In this document: piece by piece, positions 45,940-54,234 of the stretch
Layout: the number at the start of each line of letters is the position of its first letter
Position numbering within the stretch: the first letter of the stretch is position 1
Assembly (NCBI GenBank): GCA_045565695.1
Contig: JBJLEZ010000008.1
Location: 62,001-126,000 of the forward strand
Length of the DNA: 64,000 nt
From: GCA-2690565 sp002457235
GTDB lineage: Bacteria; Verrucomicrobiota; Verrucomicrobiia; Opitutales; Coraliomargaritaceae
Reading direction: 5' to 3'
Program-made: the position numbers and the translations under genes
The notes under the pieces: generated by a model
What the model was told of the DNA's origin: nothing
The model's input: the letters and a program-made list of their open reading frames with translations, nothing else
The model's database searches: none

Positions 45940-47526
45940 ATGGCTAAAAATCTTGTCGAAATATATGATACAACATTAAGAGATGGTTCTCAAGGTGAGG
46001 GCATTTCATTCACAGTGGCTGCAAAGTTAAGAATTGCAGAAAAGCTGGATCAATTTGGTGTGGATTATATTGAGGGGGGTTGGCCCGGTTCCAACCCACG
46101 TGACATGGCATTTTTTGAAGAAGCAAAGCAATTAGATTTAAAACATGCAAAATTAGTAGCATTTGGTTCAACACGTAGAGCAAATTTATCTGCAGCTGAA
46201 GATGCTCAATTGAAACTGCTTCTAGAAGCGGATACTCCAGTTGTGACTATTTTTGGCAAGTCTTGGCTTTTGCATGTTACAGAAATTTTGCGTACGACTC
46301 AGGAAGAGAATTTGCAGATGATTGAGGATTCCGTCCGTTTTTTAACAGAAAATGGAAAAGAGGTCATTTATGATGCCGAGCATTTCTTCGATGGTTATTT
46401 AGACAATAACGAATATGCTATTGATACTTTAAAAGCAGCTCAAAGAGGTGGTGCAATCAATCTAAGTCTTTGTGATACAAATGGTGGTCGCTTAGTTTCT
46501 GAGGTCCAAGAGATTGTCTCGGCCGTCAAAACGGAATTGAAAGATATTCCGATTGGTGTCCATTGTCACAATGATTCTGGGCTTGGTGTAGCGGTATCTT
46601 TAGCTGGAATTCAGTCAGGTGCTCAATTAGTACAAGGTACGATTAATGGTATAGGCGAACGTAATGGTAATGCAAATTTGACAGCGATTATTCCTAATTT
46701 GATTTTAAAGATGGATCGCAATTTGAATTGTGCATCGAACTTAGAAGATTTAAGGGGTTTATCTCTATTTGTTGATGAGATGTCTAATCAGTCATCAGAC
46801 CCAAAAGCACCCTTTGTTGGCTTGAGTTCATTTGCTCATAAGGGTGGGGTGCATGCTGATGCTGCGGCAAAAGTTAAACATAGCTACGAACACATAAAGC
46901 CAGAATTGGTAGGGAACAAAACACGTGTTTTAGTTTCGGATATGTCTGGGCGTAGTAGTATCATGATGAAGGCGAAAGAGATCGGACTGGATATTGATTC
47001 CCGTTCTCCAGAATTAAAAGAATTTCTGAATAGCTTAAAAGAGATGGAGTTCAAAGGATATGAATATGAAGCGGCTGACGCATCATTGAAATTGCTCCTT
47101 AATAAGTATATTAAAGGAGAGCCTAAAGCAATTGAGCTGATTGGTTATCGAGTGATGGTCAGCGATCAGGTGGATTTAGGCCGTATTGTTTCGGAAGCTT
47201 CAGTACAGGTTAAGGTAGGTGATAAAGTGCACCATACAGCCGCAGAAGCGAGCGGGCCAGTTGATGCTTTAAGCGAAGCTTTGAATAAAGCAATTGCTCC
47301 AGTTTTTCCGCAAATCAATGATGTCCGTCTGCTTGATTTTAAGGTGCGTATTCTTGAAAATAAGCATGGGACAGATGCAATCATTCGAGTACATATTGAA
47401 TCAACAGACGGAAATTCAATATGGGGTACTGTGGGTGCAAGCGATAATATCATTGCCGCCGCCTGGGAAGCTTTGCTCGATTCAGTTGAGTACAAGATAC
47501 AGCTAGACAGCTCTAAAAGTAATTAA
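45940..47526 (+). CDS. cimA: (R)-citramalate synthase
   Basis: CimA condenses pyruvate with acetyl-CoA to citramalate, the entry to isoleucine by the threonine-independent route. The HMG-CoA lyase-like barrel begins EIYDTTLRDGSQGEGISFTV (about 7-26), then YIEGGWPGSNPRD. HCHNDSGLGVAVSLAG (about 209-224) and TINGIGERNGNANLTAIIPN mark the 2-isopropylmalate synthase/CimA group. A C-terminal LeuA-dimer regulatory domain is present (about 390-528). Length (528 aa) is as in CimA of cyanobacteria and Bacteroidetes. It works with LeuB (38.7 kb), which can also handle the downstream methylmalate step. Confidence 0.92.
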   Translation: MAKNLVEIYDTTLRDGSQGEGISFTVAAKLRIAEKLDQFGVDYIEGGWPGSNPRDMAFFEEAKQLDLKHAKLVAFGSTRRANLSAAEDAQLKLLLEADTPVVTIFGKSWLLHVTEILRTTQEENLQMIEDSVRFLTENGKEVIYDAEHFFDGYLDNNEYAIDTLKAAQRGGAINLSLCDTNGGRLVSEVQEIVSAVKTELKDIPIGVHCHNDSGLGVAVSLAGIQSGAQLVQGTINGIGERNGNANLTAIIPNLILKMDRNLNCASNLEDLRGLSLFVDEMSNQSSDPKAPFVGLSSFAHKGGVHADAAAKVKHSYEHIKPELVGNKTRVLVSDMSGRSSIMMKAKEIGLDIDSRSPELKEFLNSLKEMEFKGYEYEAADASLKLLLNKYIKGEPKAIELIGYRVMVSDQVDLGRIVSEASVQVKVGDKVHHTAAEASGPVDALSEALNKAIAPVFPQINDVRLLDFKVRILENKHGTDAIIRVHIESTDGNSIWGTVGASDNIIAAAWEALLDSVEYKIQLDSSKSN

Positions 47527-47545
47527 ATAATATCTATTTAATTTA

Positions 47546-47824
47546 TTACAATTGAGCAGACTCAGTAGACTGGCGGATTTTTTCTTTCATCGCCGTCTTA
47601 TTGTCTTCTTCTAGGCACACATCACAGCACTCAGAATCATTTGAGTTTTCTTCATTTTTAATGAGTTCCCGACACATCTCATGAGTGTCAATGACTTGAG
47701 TGTTATATTTACCGCAAAACAAACAGCACTTTACGTGCATTTTAATGAATATGCGCTTCCAAGTTGGAAGATCTTGGAAGTTCTTTTTATTGAGTGCGCT
47801 AGAGACCTGTTTACAAGTGAACAT
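47546..47824 (-). CDS. Probable zinc-finger anti-sigma factor
   Basis: A 92-aa protein with the H-x3-C-x2-C motif (HVKCCLFC, about residues 30-37) of zinc-binding anti-sigma (ZAS) domains, preceded by the typical opening FTCKQVSSALNKK and WKRIFIKMHVKCC. A further pair of cysteines (CCDVC, about 69-73) lies in the tail. No membrane segment, so it would be a soluble regulator that could respond to oxidants or zinc (inference). Seventeen bp separate it from the ECF sigma factor gene upstream on the same strand, the standard arrangement for a sigma/anti-sigma pair. Confidence 0.65.
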   Translation of the reverse strand: MFTCKQVSSALNKKNFQDLPTWKRIFIKMHVKCCLFCGKYNTQVIDTHEMCRELIKNEENSNDSECCDVCLEEDNKTAMKEKIRQSTESAQL

Positions 47825-47841
47825 TATATTTAAAATTTATT

Positions 47842-48429
47842 TTAGTCTTTATTAATCCAGTTTTCATTGAGAAGAACCTTAAGCTGTTCTCTCGCCCTAT
47901 GTAATATGACCCATAGATAGTTCGGAGAAATATCCATTTCCTTACAAATTTCTTCAGTTGTTTGATCTTCAAGCATTTTTAAAATAAAGGCTTGTTTTAG
48001 CGGTTCTTTTAATTGATCAATGCATTTTCTGAAAACGACCCAAAATTCTTTATTATCAAACTGTTTACGTGGGTTAAATTCCCAAGGATCAGGATTGGTT
48101 GTAGCAATACCACTATATTTAAACCAAAAGCTTTCCATGAGTGCCTCATCTTCTTTATCAATATCTACAGTCTGTGCTTTGATTGATTTCCGAATTTGGT
48201 CGATGATTTTATTGCGCATGATGCCTCGAAGCCAATATTTGATATCCAGTCGACCATCAAATCGATCCAGCGCTTTAATCCCTGCTAAAAAAGTATCTTG
48301 AACACAATCTGCGGCAACTTCTGGATTCTTCAGTCGAGACATGGCATATCGATAAAGATAATCACCATACAAATCAACCCACTGTGATGGAGGTGTGATG
48401 TTTGGGTTACCCTTATCGAGATTTGTCAT
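47842..48429 (-). CDS. ECF-type RNA polymerase sigma factor
   Basis: A sigma-70 family group 4 factor (195 aa) that directs RNA polymerase to a special set of promoters. Region 2 includes LYRYAMSRLKNPEVAADCVQ and DTFLAGIKALDRFDG, then YWLRGIMRNKIIDQIRK for -10 recognition. Region 4 at the C-terminus has KMLEDQTTEEICKEMDISP and NYLWVILHRAREQLK, the helix-turn-helix for -35 recognition. There is no extra C-terminal domain. The gene is followed by the zinc-finger protein. What it controls cannot be read from the sequence. Confidence 0.9.
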   Translation of the reverse strand: MTNLDKGNPNITPPSQWVDLYGDYLYRYAMSRLKNPEVAADCVQDTFLAGIKALDRFDGRLDIKYWLRGIMRNKIIDQIRKSIKAQTVDIDKEDEALMESFWFKYSGIATTNPDPWEFNPRKQFDNKEFWVVFRKCIDQLKEPLKQAFILKMLEDQTTEEICKEMDISPNYLWVILHRAREQLKVLLNENWINKD

Positions 48430-48436
48430 TTTACTA

Positions 48437-48464
48437 AGATTATTTTACTTATAGTCTGGGTCAA
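48437..48464 (-). promoter_or_regulatory. Candidate promoter of the ECF sigma factor gene
   Basis: On the minus strand TTGACC (48464-48459), a 16-nt spacer and TAATCT (48442-48437) sit so close to the gene that the transcript would begin at or next to the ATG at 48429, implying a leaderless mRNA. ECF genes often autoregulate with other elements; an AAC-type -35 was not found at this place. Confidence 0.33.
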
Positions 48465-48530
48465 CACTACATTGTTTTAATGTATAAATTCCCAAGTTAT
48501 ATTAAACAAATTGTTATTCTTTAACTTGTG

Positions 48531-48769
48531 AAGATCGGTTCACAAAAGTCTACGCCCCAAGAAATGATGAATACACGCTATAAGTAAAGTTTTACCAGTT
48601 AACAATTCATGCATTTGAAAATAAAGACGAAAATTGGTTTTAAGGCTGTTTGAAGATTGCAAGTTCTGTATGTGCAACACAAGATGATGTTTCAATGATT
48701 TACGAAGGTTTAACCACAGGATCTGAAGTCGGCTTGTCGCCGATGAAGTCTTTGCCCGCTTGTTCCTAA
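48531..48769 (+). pseudogene. Remnant of an ELM1-like (DUF1022) gene
   Basis: The 354-bp region between the ECF sigma factor and the acyltransferase has no intact gene, but two frames read like pieces of one family. The first (from 48531) translates KIGSQKSTPQEMM, like the SRRTPEEL motif of ELM1 proteins. The second (48659-48769, another frame) reads SSVCATQDDVSMIYEGLTTG, like the conserved VTxDSVSMIxEALTTG of the same family, and ends in a stop at 48767. Stops and a frameshift separate them and the 5' part is missing. ELM1-like proteins in bacteria often lie near lipid A or LPS genes, which the intact neighbour fits. Confidence 0.45.
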
Positions 48770-48783
48770 AGTAGTTTAACATT

Positions 48784-49725
48784 ATGTCTAAACACAGAAA
48801 AAGATCTCTTCTATTTAGGAAATATTCTAGTTGGTTCTCTTCTCGAATTTATATTTTCATGTTTTTTTTGGTCGAGCGATTATCACTGAAGCATGCCTAC
48901 CAGTTGGGTCGATTCTTTGGCAGTTTATTTTTTTACTTATCAAGTCATCGTAGAAAAATTGTTGAAGAAAATGTACGAACTTTGAAAGCTTGGGCAACAA
49001 AGCGGAATCTTAATAATGAACTATTAGATCAAGAAGACAGTGTAATTGCCAAAAAGATTTATCAGTCAAATGCAGGAAACTTCCTTTATTCATTTTCAAT
49101 GATGAATAAACCTATTACGACAGTTAAAAAATATCTTAAAATAAAAAACTGTGAATTATTGGAAAAAGCTTATGAAAAAAATAAAGGGGTAATTATGCTT
49201 TTTTCCCATACTGGCCCTTGGGAATTGACTGTCATGATGTCAGAATTAATACCACCCATTTTTAAAGCGAGTAAAAGGAGTGAAATGGCCATTATGTTTC
49301 GTCCGCTTAATAATTATTTTTTGAACAAATGGTATTTGAGAAAAAGAAGCCGTTGCGGGGCGCTTCTTTTATCTCGTGACGATGGGTTTTTCAAAATTAT
49401 CCGACTCCTTAAAAATGGATCATTCGCTAACATAGCTTTTGATATTCGTATGCAACAGGGGCAAAAAATTGAATTATTTGACAGACAGGCTTCAACTTCT
49501 AAAATTCCATATGTTTTGCATAAAGCGAGCAAAGCCCCCGTCATAGCCTTAAGTTTTGTTAAAAGTGGTGATTTAGGATGGGAAATTGAGTTCAAGGAAA
49601 TTGCATCAGCCGAAAATGGTATATGCCCTGAAATGAGTCTGCTTAAAGCCTCAAACGAACATCTAGAACAAGTAATATTTAACAATCCCTACGATTACTT
49701 TTTCTTTCAAGATCGTTACAACTGA
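48784..49725 (+). CDS. Lysophospholipid/lipid A acyltransferase (LpxL/HtrB family)
   Basis: It transfers a secondary acyl chain to lipid A precursors at the inner membrane. The catalytic HX4E motif is H142-TGPW-E147 in LFSHTGPWELTV. An N-terminal membrane-associated segment (about 18-55, FMFFLVERLSLKHAYQLGRF, GSLFFYLSSHRRKIVEENV) fits LpxL. IMFRPLNNYF and the later AFDIRMQQGQKIELF correspond to the RP and DQ regions. Length (313 aa) is typical. It follows the decayed ELM1-like gene directly. Lipid A acyl chain specificity is unknown. Confidence 0.82.
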   Translation: MSKHRKRSLLFRKYSSWFSSRIYIFMFFLVERLSLKHAYQLGRFFGSLFFYLSSHRRKIVEENVRTLKAWATKRNLNNELLDQEDSVIAKKIYQSNAGNFLYSFSMMNKPITTVKKYLKIKNCELLEKAYEKNKGVIMLFSHTGPWELTVMMSELIPPIFKASKRSEMAIMFRPLNNYFLNKWYLRKRSRCGALLLSRDDGFFKIIRLLKNGSFANIAFDIRMQQGQKIELFDRQASTSKIPYVLHKASKAPVIALSFVKSGDLGWEIEFKEIASAENGICPEMSLLKASNEHLEQVIFNNPYDYFFFQDRYN

Positions 49726-49869
49726 TCTCTTTTTCGTGGTTTAAAATTTTTGTTTTCCTAGTCATATTTTGATATAAGAGACTTGTTAATACATAAAGAC
49801 TGTGCAATTAAATATCAGGTTTACATTATGAATTTTCCCTTTTTGTTTAAAATTTTTAGCTTTAATTGT

Positions 49870-51138
49870 ATGATCGATATAAAATTATTAAGAGAAAGTC
49901 CGGATATAGTGCGGGCAGCCATCGCTAGAAAAAAGTTCAAGGTGGATATCGATAAAGTGATCGAACTGGATACGATTCGCCGTGAAAAGATCACCGAAGC
50001 AGAAAAAGCAAGAGCAGAGCAAAAGTTGGCGAACCAATCGATGGCTCTGTTAGAGAAAGGCTCACCTGAGTTTTTAGAAAAAGTCGCCGAAATGAAGTCA
50101 GTCTCAGCCAAAGCCAAAGAGCTTGAAGCTGAAGCGAAAACGGCCGATCAATCGTTCCAAGAAGCCTTTTTGGAAATACCTAATCTGCCTGATGAAAGTG
50201 TGCCGTCTGGCGATACCGAGGACGATAATGAGATTTGCCATAGTTGGGGCGATACTTCGATTTATCCGCATGCGAAAGCTCACTACGATATTCCATGGTT
50301 TGAATCACGAGTGGATTTTGCACGAGGTGTCAAAGTCACAGGTGCAGGGTTTCCTTTTTATGTCGGAGAAATGTCTCGGATGGTTCGTGCATTGATAAAT
50401 TTTTTCTTAGAAGAAGCACAAAAGAATGGTTATGAAGAAGTGGCTCCTCCCGTAGTTGTCAATGCAGAGAGTGCGACCGCTACAGGCCAACTACCCGACA
50501 AAGAAGGGCAGATGTATTTTGATCCTAATGAAGGTTTCTATTTGATCCCAACCGCCGAAGTTCCCGTAACCAACTTTTATCGAGATGAAATTTTTGATGA
50601 AAAAACTTTACCAATGTATCGTTGTGCCTACACCCCTTGTTTTCGCCGTGAAGCTGGGAGTTGGGGGGCGGATGTGCGAGGGCTCAATCGTTTGCACCAA
50701 TTCGACAAAGTTGAATTAGTCAAATGGACGAGTGCCGAAAGTAGTATGCAAGAGCTCGAAAAGCTTAAAGAGAATGTCGAGGCTTTGATCATCGCTTTAG
50801 AATTACCCTACAGAGTACTTAGAATGTGTACTGGCGACATAGGCTTCCCGCACGCCAAACAATATGACTTAGAAGTTTTCGCCGCAGGACAAAAGCGATG
50901 GTTAGAGGTATCCAGTTGTAGTAACTTTACCGATTTCCAAGCGAGAAGGGCAGGCATACGCTACCGTGATGCAGATGGCAAAATCCATACCGCTCATACC
51001 TTAAATGGTTCGGGCTTAGCGATTCCTCGGGTGCTAGCCGCTATTCTTGAAAATAATTTACAAGAAGACGGTCGAGTCAAAGTGCCTAAAGTATTGCAAA
51101 AATGGATGAATCAAGAATTTATTGGTGATGCCGTTTAA
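49870..51138 (+). CDS. serS: Seryl-tRNA synthetase
   Basis: It charges tRNA-Ser (and tRNA-Sec where present). An N-terminal coiled-coil arm (about 28-110) is followed by the class II core with YLIPTAEVPVTNFYRDEIF (motif region), RCAYTPCFRREAGSWGADVR (motif 2) and TLNGSGLAIPRVLAAILENN (motif 3). The ATG at 49870 (MIDIKLLRESPDIVR) is chosen because SerS proteins begin with this sequence; the open frame continues upstream to 49783 with unrelated residues. 422 aa, as expected. Third codon positions become GC-richer through the gene than in most of the window. Confidence 0.96.
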   Translation: MIDIKLLRESPDIVRAAIARKKFKVDIDKVIELDTIRREKITEAEKARAEQKLANQSMALLEKGSPEFLEKVAEMKSVSAKAKELEAEAKTADQSFQEAFLEIPNLPDESVPSGDTEDDNEICHSWGDTSIYPHAKAHYDIPWFESRVDFARGVKVTGAGFPFYVGEMSRMVRALINFFLEEAQKNGYEEVAPPVVVNAESATATGQLPDKEGQMYFDPNEGFYLIPTAEVPVTNFYRDEIFDEKTLPMYRCAYTPCFRREAGSWGADVRGLNRLHQFDKVELVKWTSAESSMQELEKLKENVEALIIALELPYRVLRMCTGDIGFPHAKQYDLEVFAAGQKRWLEVSSCSNFTDFQARRAGIRYRDADGKIHTAHTLNGSGLAIPRVLAAILENNLQEDGRVKVPKVLQKWMNQEFIGDAV

Positions 51139-51174
51139 TCTAGAAATTTTAAAAATTACCTTTAGAAAGAAACT

Positions 51175-51402
51175 ATGATTGATATATTTTTTGACGCACT
51201 CAAAGCAGGCAACCCACTTTATTGGGCGGGCTTCCTGGTCGCCATTTTCTTCTTCTTTAAATTCCTTCAAGGACTTGGGAAGTTAGTGCTTTTACTTCTA
51301 ATTCTCGCGGCAATTGCTTACACAGTATTTTATTTCAATCCTGAAATCTTTGAAACTTTTCTTAAGCAAGCTAAAGATGTCACCGAAGAAATTGATATTT
51401 AA
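51175..51402 (+). CDS. Small membrane protein of unknown function
   Basis: A 75-aa protein with a hydrophobic core (about 20-56) that makes two closely spaced membrane helices, WAGFLVAIFFFFKFL and LVLLLLILAAIAYTVFYF, followed by a short charged tail (KDVTEEIDI). No named family recognised. It lies 36 bp after serS and 36 bp before proS, probably in one transcript. Its codon use agrees with being a real gene. Confidence 0.6.
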   Translation: MIDIFFDALKAGNPLYWAGFLVAIFFFFKFLQGLGKLVLLLLILAAIAYTVFYFNPEIFETFLKQAKDVTEEIDI

Positions 51403-51438
51403 GCACTGTCCCTCAAGCACAGGAAAATCCGATTATAT

Positions 51439-52938
51439 ATGTCCCAAAAGCCCAAAACCGCTATCACTCCAACTCGGGTAGAAAATTATCCTGAATGGTA
51501 TCAGCAAGTGATCAAAGCTGCCGATCTCGCAGAGACTTCACCGGTTCGTGGATGCATGGTGATTAAGCCATGGGGTTATGCAATTTGGGAAAACATCCAA
51601 AAAGAACTCGATAGACGCTTCAAAGCAACCGGCCATAAGAATGCTTATTTCCCTTTATTCATTCCTATGCGCTACCTTCAAAAGGAAGCCGATCATGTGG
51701 ATGGCTTCGCTAAAGAATGTGCCGTTGTCACCCATTCACGACTCGAGGCAGACGAAAATGGACAGCTTCAGCCTGCCGGCCCTCTCGATGAGCCTTTAAT
51801 TGTACGACCCACCTCCGAAACCATTATCGGTGAACTCTTTGCTAAATGGGTACAATCCTACAGAGACCTCCCGCTTCTCATCAATCAATGGGCCAATGTC
51901 GTTCGTTGGGAAATGCGCACACGACTCTTTTTACGCACATCAGAATTTCTCTGGCAGGAAGGGCATACTGTCCACGCCACCGAAGAAGAAGCGATGGTAG
52001 AAACTCGCACCATGCTCGATGTTTATGCCGATTTTTCTGAAAACTACCTAGCCATGCCCGTGATCAAAGGAGAAAAAACCGAAGCTGAACGCTTCCCCGG
52101 TGCGGTTTCCACTTACTCCATCGAAGCCATGATGCAGGATAAGAAGGCCCTCCAAGCAGGCACTTCTCACTTTCTCGGTCAAAACTTTGCCAAATCAAGC
52201 TCGATCAAATTTTTAAATGCTGAATCCAAAGAAGAACACGCATGGACAACCTCTTGGGGCGTATCCACTCGACTTGTAGGCGGATTAATTATGACTCATT
52301 CCGATGATGATGGACTCGTCTTACCACCAGCCATTGCACCCGCACATGTCGTTATTTTACCCGTCACACCAAAGCCGGATTCACGAGACGCCGTCCTTGA
52401 ATACTGTCGAGATATTAAGCAAGCCCTCGAAGCTCAGAGCTATCTCGGAGAGCCTGTTCGGGTTGAGCTTGATGACCGTGATATTCGAGGCGGTGAAAAA
52501 ACATGGTCATGGGTGAAGAAAGGCGTTCCCGTCCGCATAGAAGTTGGGCCACGAGATATGGAAAAAGAGGCCGTTTTCTACGCACGCCGAGACAAAGCGG
52601 TGAAAGATAAAGTCAGCCAAGAGAAAGCCAGCTTCGTTTCAGAGATCACCGCATTGCTTGAAAATATCCAAAGCAACTTATTTAAAAAGGCTCAAGACTT
52701 TCAAAAGACCCATACTCAAAGCATCGACAATAAAGAAGACTTTGAAGCTTACTTTGCTGATGAAGATGCCGGCTATGCCTCAGTCGGTTTCTGCTTAGAT
52801 AGCCAACTGGAAGACGAACTGGCCAAACGCTTGAAAATCAGCGTGCGTTGTATTCCTAACGATACTGTAGCGGAAACAGTCCCCTGTATCTTTACCGGAA
52901 AAGACGGTAAGCGAGTGATCTTTGCCCGTTCGTATTAA
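51439..52938 (+). CDS. proS: Prolyl-tRNA synthetase, archaeal/eukaryotic type
   Basis: It charges tRNA-Pro. At 499 aa without an inserted editing domain it belongs to the short archaeal/eukaryotic-like type. Class II motifs are VRPTSETIIGELFAKW (motif 2 region, about 120-135), RWEMRTRLFLRTSEFLWQEG, and LVGGLIMTHSDDDGLVLPP (motif 3). The C-terminal extension with a conserved Tyr end (IFARSY) is typical of this type. The gene is clearly GC-richer than the surrounding sequence (one sampled 60-bp stretch is about 55 percent GC against about 37 percent in a sampled stretch of the barrel gene), which may mark later acquisition (inference). Confidence 0.94.
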   Translation: MSQKPKTAITPTRVENYPEWYQQVIKAADLAETSPVRGCMVIKPWGYAIWENIQKELDRRFKATGHKNAYFPLFIPMRYLQKEADHVDGFAKECAVVTHSRLEADENGQLQPAGPLDEPLIVRPTSETIIGELFAKWVQSYRDLPLLINQWANVVRWEMRTRLFLRTSEFLWQEGHTVHATEEEAMVETRTMLDVYADFSENYLAMPVIKGEKTEAERFPGAVSTYSIEAMMQDKKALQAGTSHFLGQNFAKSSSIKFLNAESKEEHAWTTSWGVSTRLVGGLIMTHSDDDGLVLPPAIAPAHVVILPVTPKPDSRDAVLEYCRDIKQALEAQSYLGEPVRVELDDRDIRGGEKTWSWVKKGVPVRIEVGPRDMEKEAVFYARRDKAVKDKVSQEKASFVSEITALLENIQSNLFKKAQDFQKTHTQSIDNKEDFEAYFADEDAGYASVGFCLDSQLEDELAKRLKISVRCIPNDTVAETVPCIFTGKDGKRVIFARSY

Positions 52939-52944
52939 TACGAA
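52929..52944. repeat. Perfect 16-bp palindrome at the end of proS
   Basis: TTCGTATTAATACGAA reads the same on both strands and spans the proS stop codon. Two more copies of TACGAAA follow within 25 bp. It may be part of a bidirectional end between the convergent proS and msrA genes, but there is no U tract, so a terminator is not claimed. Confidence 0.4.
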
Positions 52945-52968
52945 AAGACTAGGTACGAAATACGAAAA

Positions 52969-53634
52969 TTAATCATTCGTTCCACTTTCACCATCCAGCT
53001 TTTTTAGCTTCGGCTTAATCACCATTTGGCAATAGGGGTGTCTATGATTATTGCGATAAAAGTCTTGGTGATAATACTCCGCTGGGTAAAAAATATCTGC
53101 CGGAGAAATTTCAGTGACAATAGTATCGGGATAAAGACTCGCTGCTTCAGCCTTGGATGCTTTGGCAATTTTAGTCTGAGCCTCTGAATGGGTGAAAATC
53201 GCCGAACGATACTGCGTCCCCACATCTGCTCCCTGACGGTTTAAAGTGGTTGGATCATGTGCCACCCAAAAACGTTTCAGTATTGTTTCATAAGAAATCA
53301 CATTAGGATCATAAGTAATCTGTACGACTTCTGCATGACCCGTTGTTCCAGTACAGATAGCTTCATAAGTCGGATTGGGAGTCTGACCGCCCATGTAACC
53401 CGAAACCACAGATTCAACACCCTCTAAAGATTTAAAGACCGCTTCCACGCACCAAAAACAACCCGCACCCAAAGTCGCCTCTTTTGACGCCGTGAGTTCG
53501 GCTAAGGTCGAGGCCCTGCCCATAGTTTCTATACTCACTGTATCTTTTGCCATAAGGTTACCTAAAACATATAAAGTAAGAGCGATTAAGCAACTGAAGA
53601 AGCCACTGAATAGAGGATAGATTCTTATTTGCAT
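52969..53634 (-). CDS. msrA: Peptide methionine sulfoxide reductase A, membrane-anchored or exported
   Basis: MsrA reduces methionine-S-sulfoxide in proteins. The active-site GAGCFWCVEAVF lies near residue 57-68 of the chosen protein, followed by SGYMGGQTPNPTYEAIC, HAEVVQITYDP and FWVAHDPTTLNRQGADVGTQYRSAIF. The C-terminal YHQDFYRNN matches the family. ATG at 53634 gives a hydrophobic N-terminus (FSGFFSCLIALTLYVLGNLMA), pointing to periplasmic or membrane location; the frame continues to a TTG at 53664, which is less likely. Downstream of the DUF493-like gene by about 36 bp. Confidence 0.92.
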   Translation of the reverse strand: MQIRIYPLFSGFFSCLIALTLYVLGNLMAKDTVSIETMGRASTLAELTASKEATLGAGCFWCVEAVFKSLEGVESVVSGYMGGQTPNPTYEAICTGTTGHAEVVQITYDPNVISYETILKRFWVAHDPTTLNRQGADVGTQYRSAIFTHSEAQTKIAKASKAEAASLYPDTIVTEISPADIFYPAEYYHQDFYRNNHRHPYCQMVIKPKLKKLDGESGTND

Positions 53635-53670
53635 GGTCTTTGGGAAAATTGCTTTAATTAACAAATTGAA

Positions 53671-53937
53671 TTAAATACTGATGATCCCAGGGATTCGCTC
53701 CATCTTCTCATAAATCGAGATAATTTCCTCCGATGAGCCCATCGTTTTCTCAAGGCTAAAGGCTTTATAACGCCCATTACTCGAAGGGCGAGAGGTCAAG
53801 TTAGGGTCATCCAGTAACTCGATCACCTGATTCGACTGCTCAATCGGAACGATGAACTTAAAAGGAAACGATGCCGGCCAAGTATAATAGGCATCTAAAC
53901 TACTTTTAAAGCTCTCAACTGCGTAAGGATCAAACAT
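53671..53937 (-). CDS. DUF493 (YbeD-like) family protein
   Basis: A small cytoplasmic protein of 88 aa with the ferredoxin-like ACT-fold pattern of DUF493: YTWPASFPFKFIVP (about 17-30), SSNGRYKAFSLEKTMGSSEE, and a final helix EEIISIYEKMERIPGIISI. The ATG at 53937 (MFDPYAVES) is preferred over 53955 because the fold begins there. E. coli YbeD is linked to LipB expression and regulation; no such context exists here. It precedes msrA. Confidence 0.7.
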   Translation of the reverse strand: MFDPYAVESFKSSLDAYYTWPASFPFKFIVPIEQSNQVIELLDDPNLTSRPSSNGRYKAFSLEKTMGSSEEIISIYEKMERIPGIISI

Positions 53938-54066
53938 TAAGAATACTATAAACAAAAAACCCGATAAGTCTAAGCCAAATACATTTTTTTAAGATCAAGA
54001 CTTGCCAGACTCTAAAATCATCACAATAAAAGCCTACTTAGTTTTATTTAAACACTTCTAACACTT

Positions 54067-54153
54067 GCCTAGGTGGTGGAATTGGTAGACACCCGGGACT
54101 TAAAATCCCGTGCCAGCAATGGCGTGCGGGTTCGAGTCCCGCCCTAGGCACCA
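54067..54153 (+). tRNA. tRNA-Leu (anticodon UAA)
   Basis: The 87-nt sequence has a 7-bp acceptor stem (GCCTAGG with CCTAGGC), a D arm (GGTGGAATTGGTAGAC), an anticodon arm CGGGA-CTTAAAA-TCCCG with anticodon TAA (UAA), a long class II variable arm (TGCCAGCAATGGCG) as expected for Leu, a T arm with GTTCGAGTC, and an encoded CCA end (54151-54153). It decodes UUA/UUG. The glucosylglycerate genes begin 81 bp downstream. Confidence 0.97.
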
Positions 54154-54221
54154 CTTATAGATTGAGTTCCGATTAATCCGTCTCTAATTGTGCTTTAAAG
54201 AGATTTGGCTCGATTCTTGCG

Positions 54222-54227
54222 TATAAT
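54222..54227 (+). promoter_or_regulatory. -10 element directly before the glycerate kinase gene
   Basis: A perfect TATAAT lies 7 bp before the ATG at 54235, so transcription from it would start at or very near the ATG (leaderless). No good -35 box is at 16-18 bp, though TTTAAA is 22 bp upstream. Confidence 0.35.
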
Positions 54228-54234
54228 AGTGTGT

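Noticed and set aside
48540..48782. An 80-codon minus-strand frame between the sigma factor and the acyltransferase
   Set aside because: Its translation resembles no family and has odd composition, while the plus strand of the same DNA shows ELM1-like pieces.
52929..52968. Palindrome and TACGAAA repeats after proS as a terminator
   Set aside because: The palindrome is perfect, but no U run follows on either strand; kept only as a repeat.
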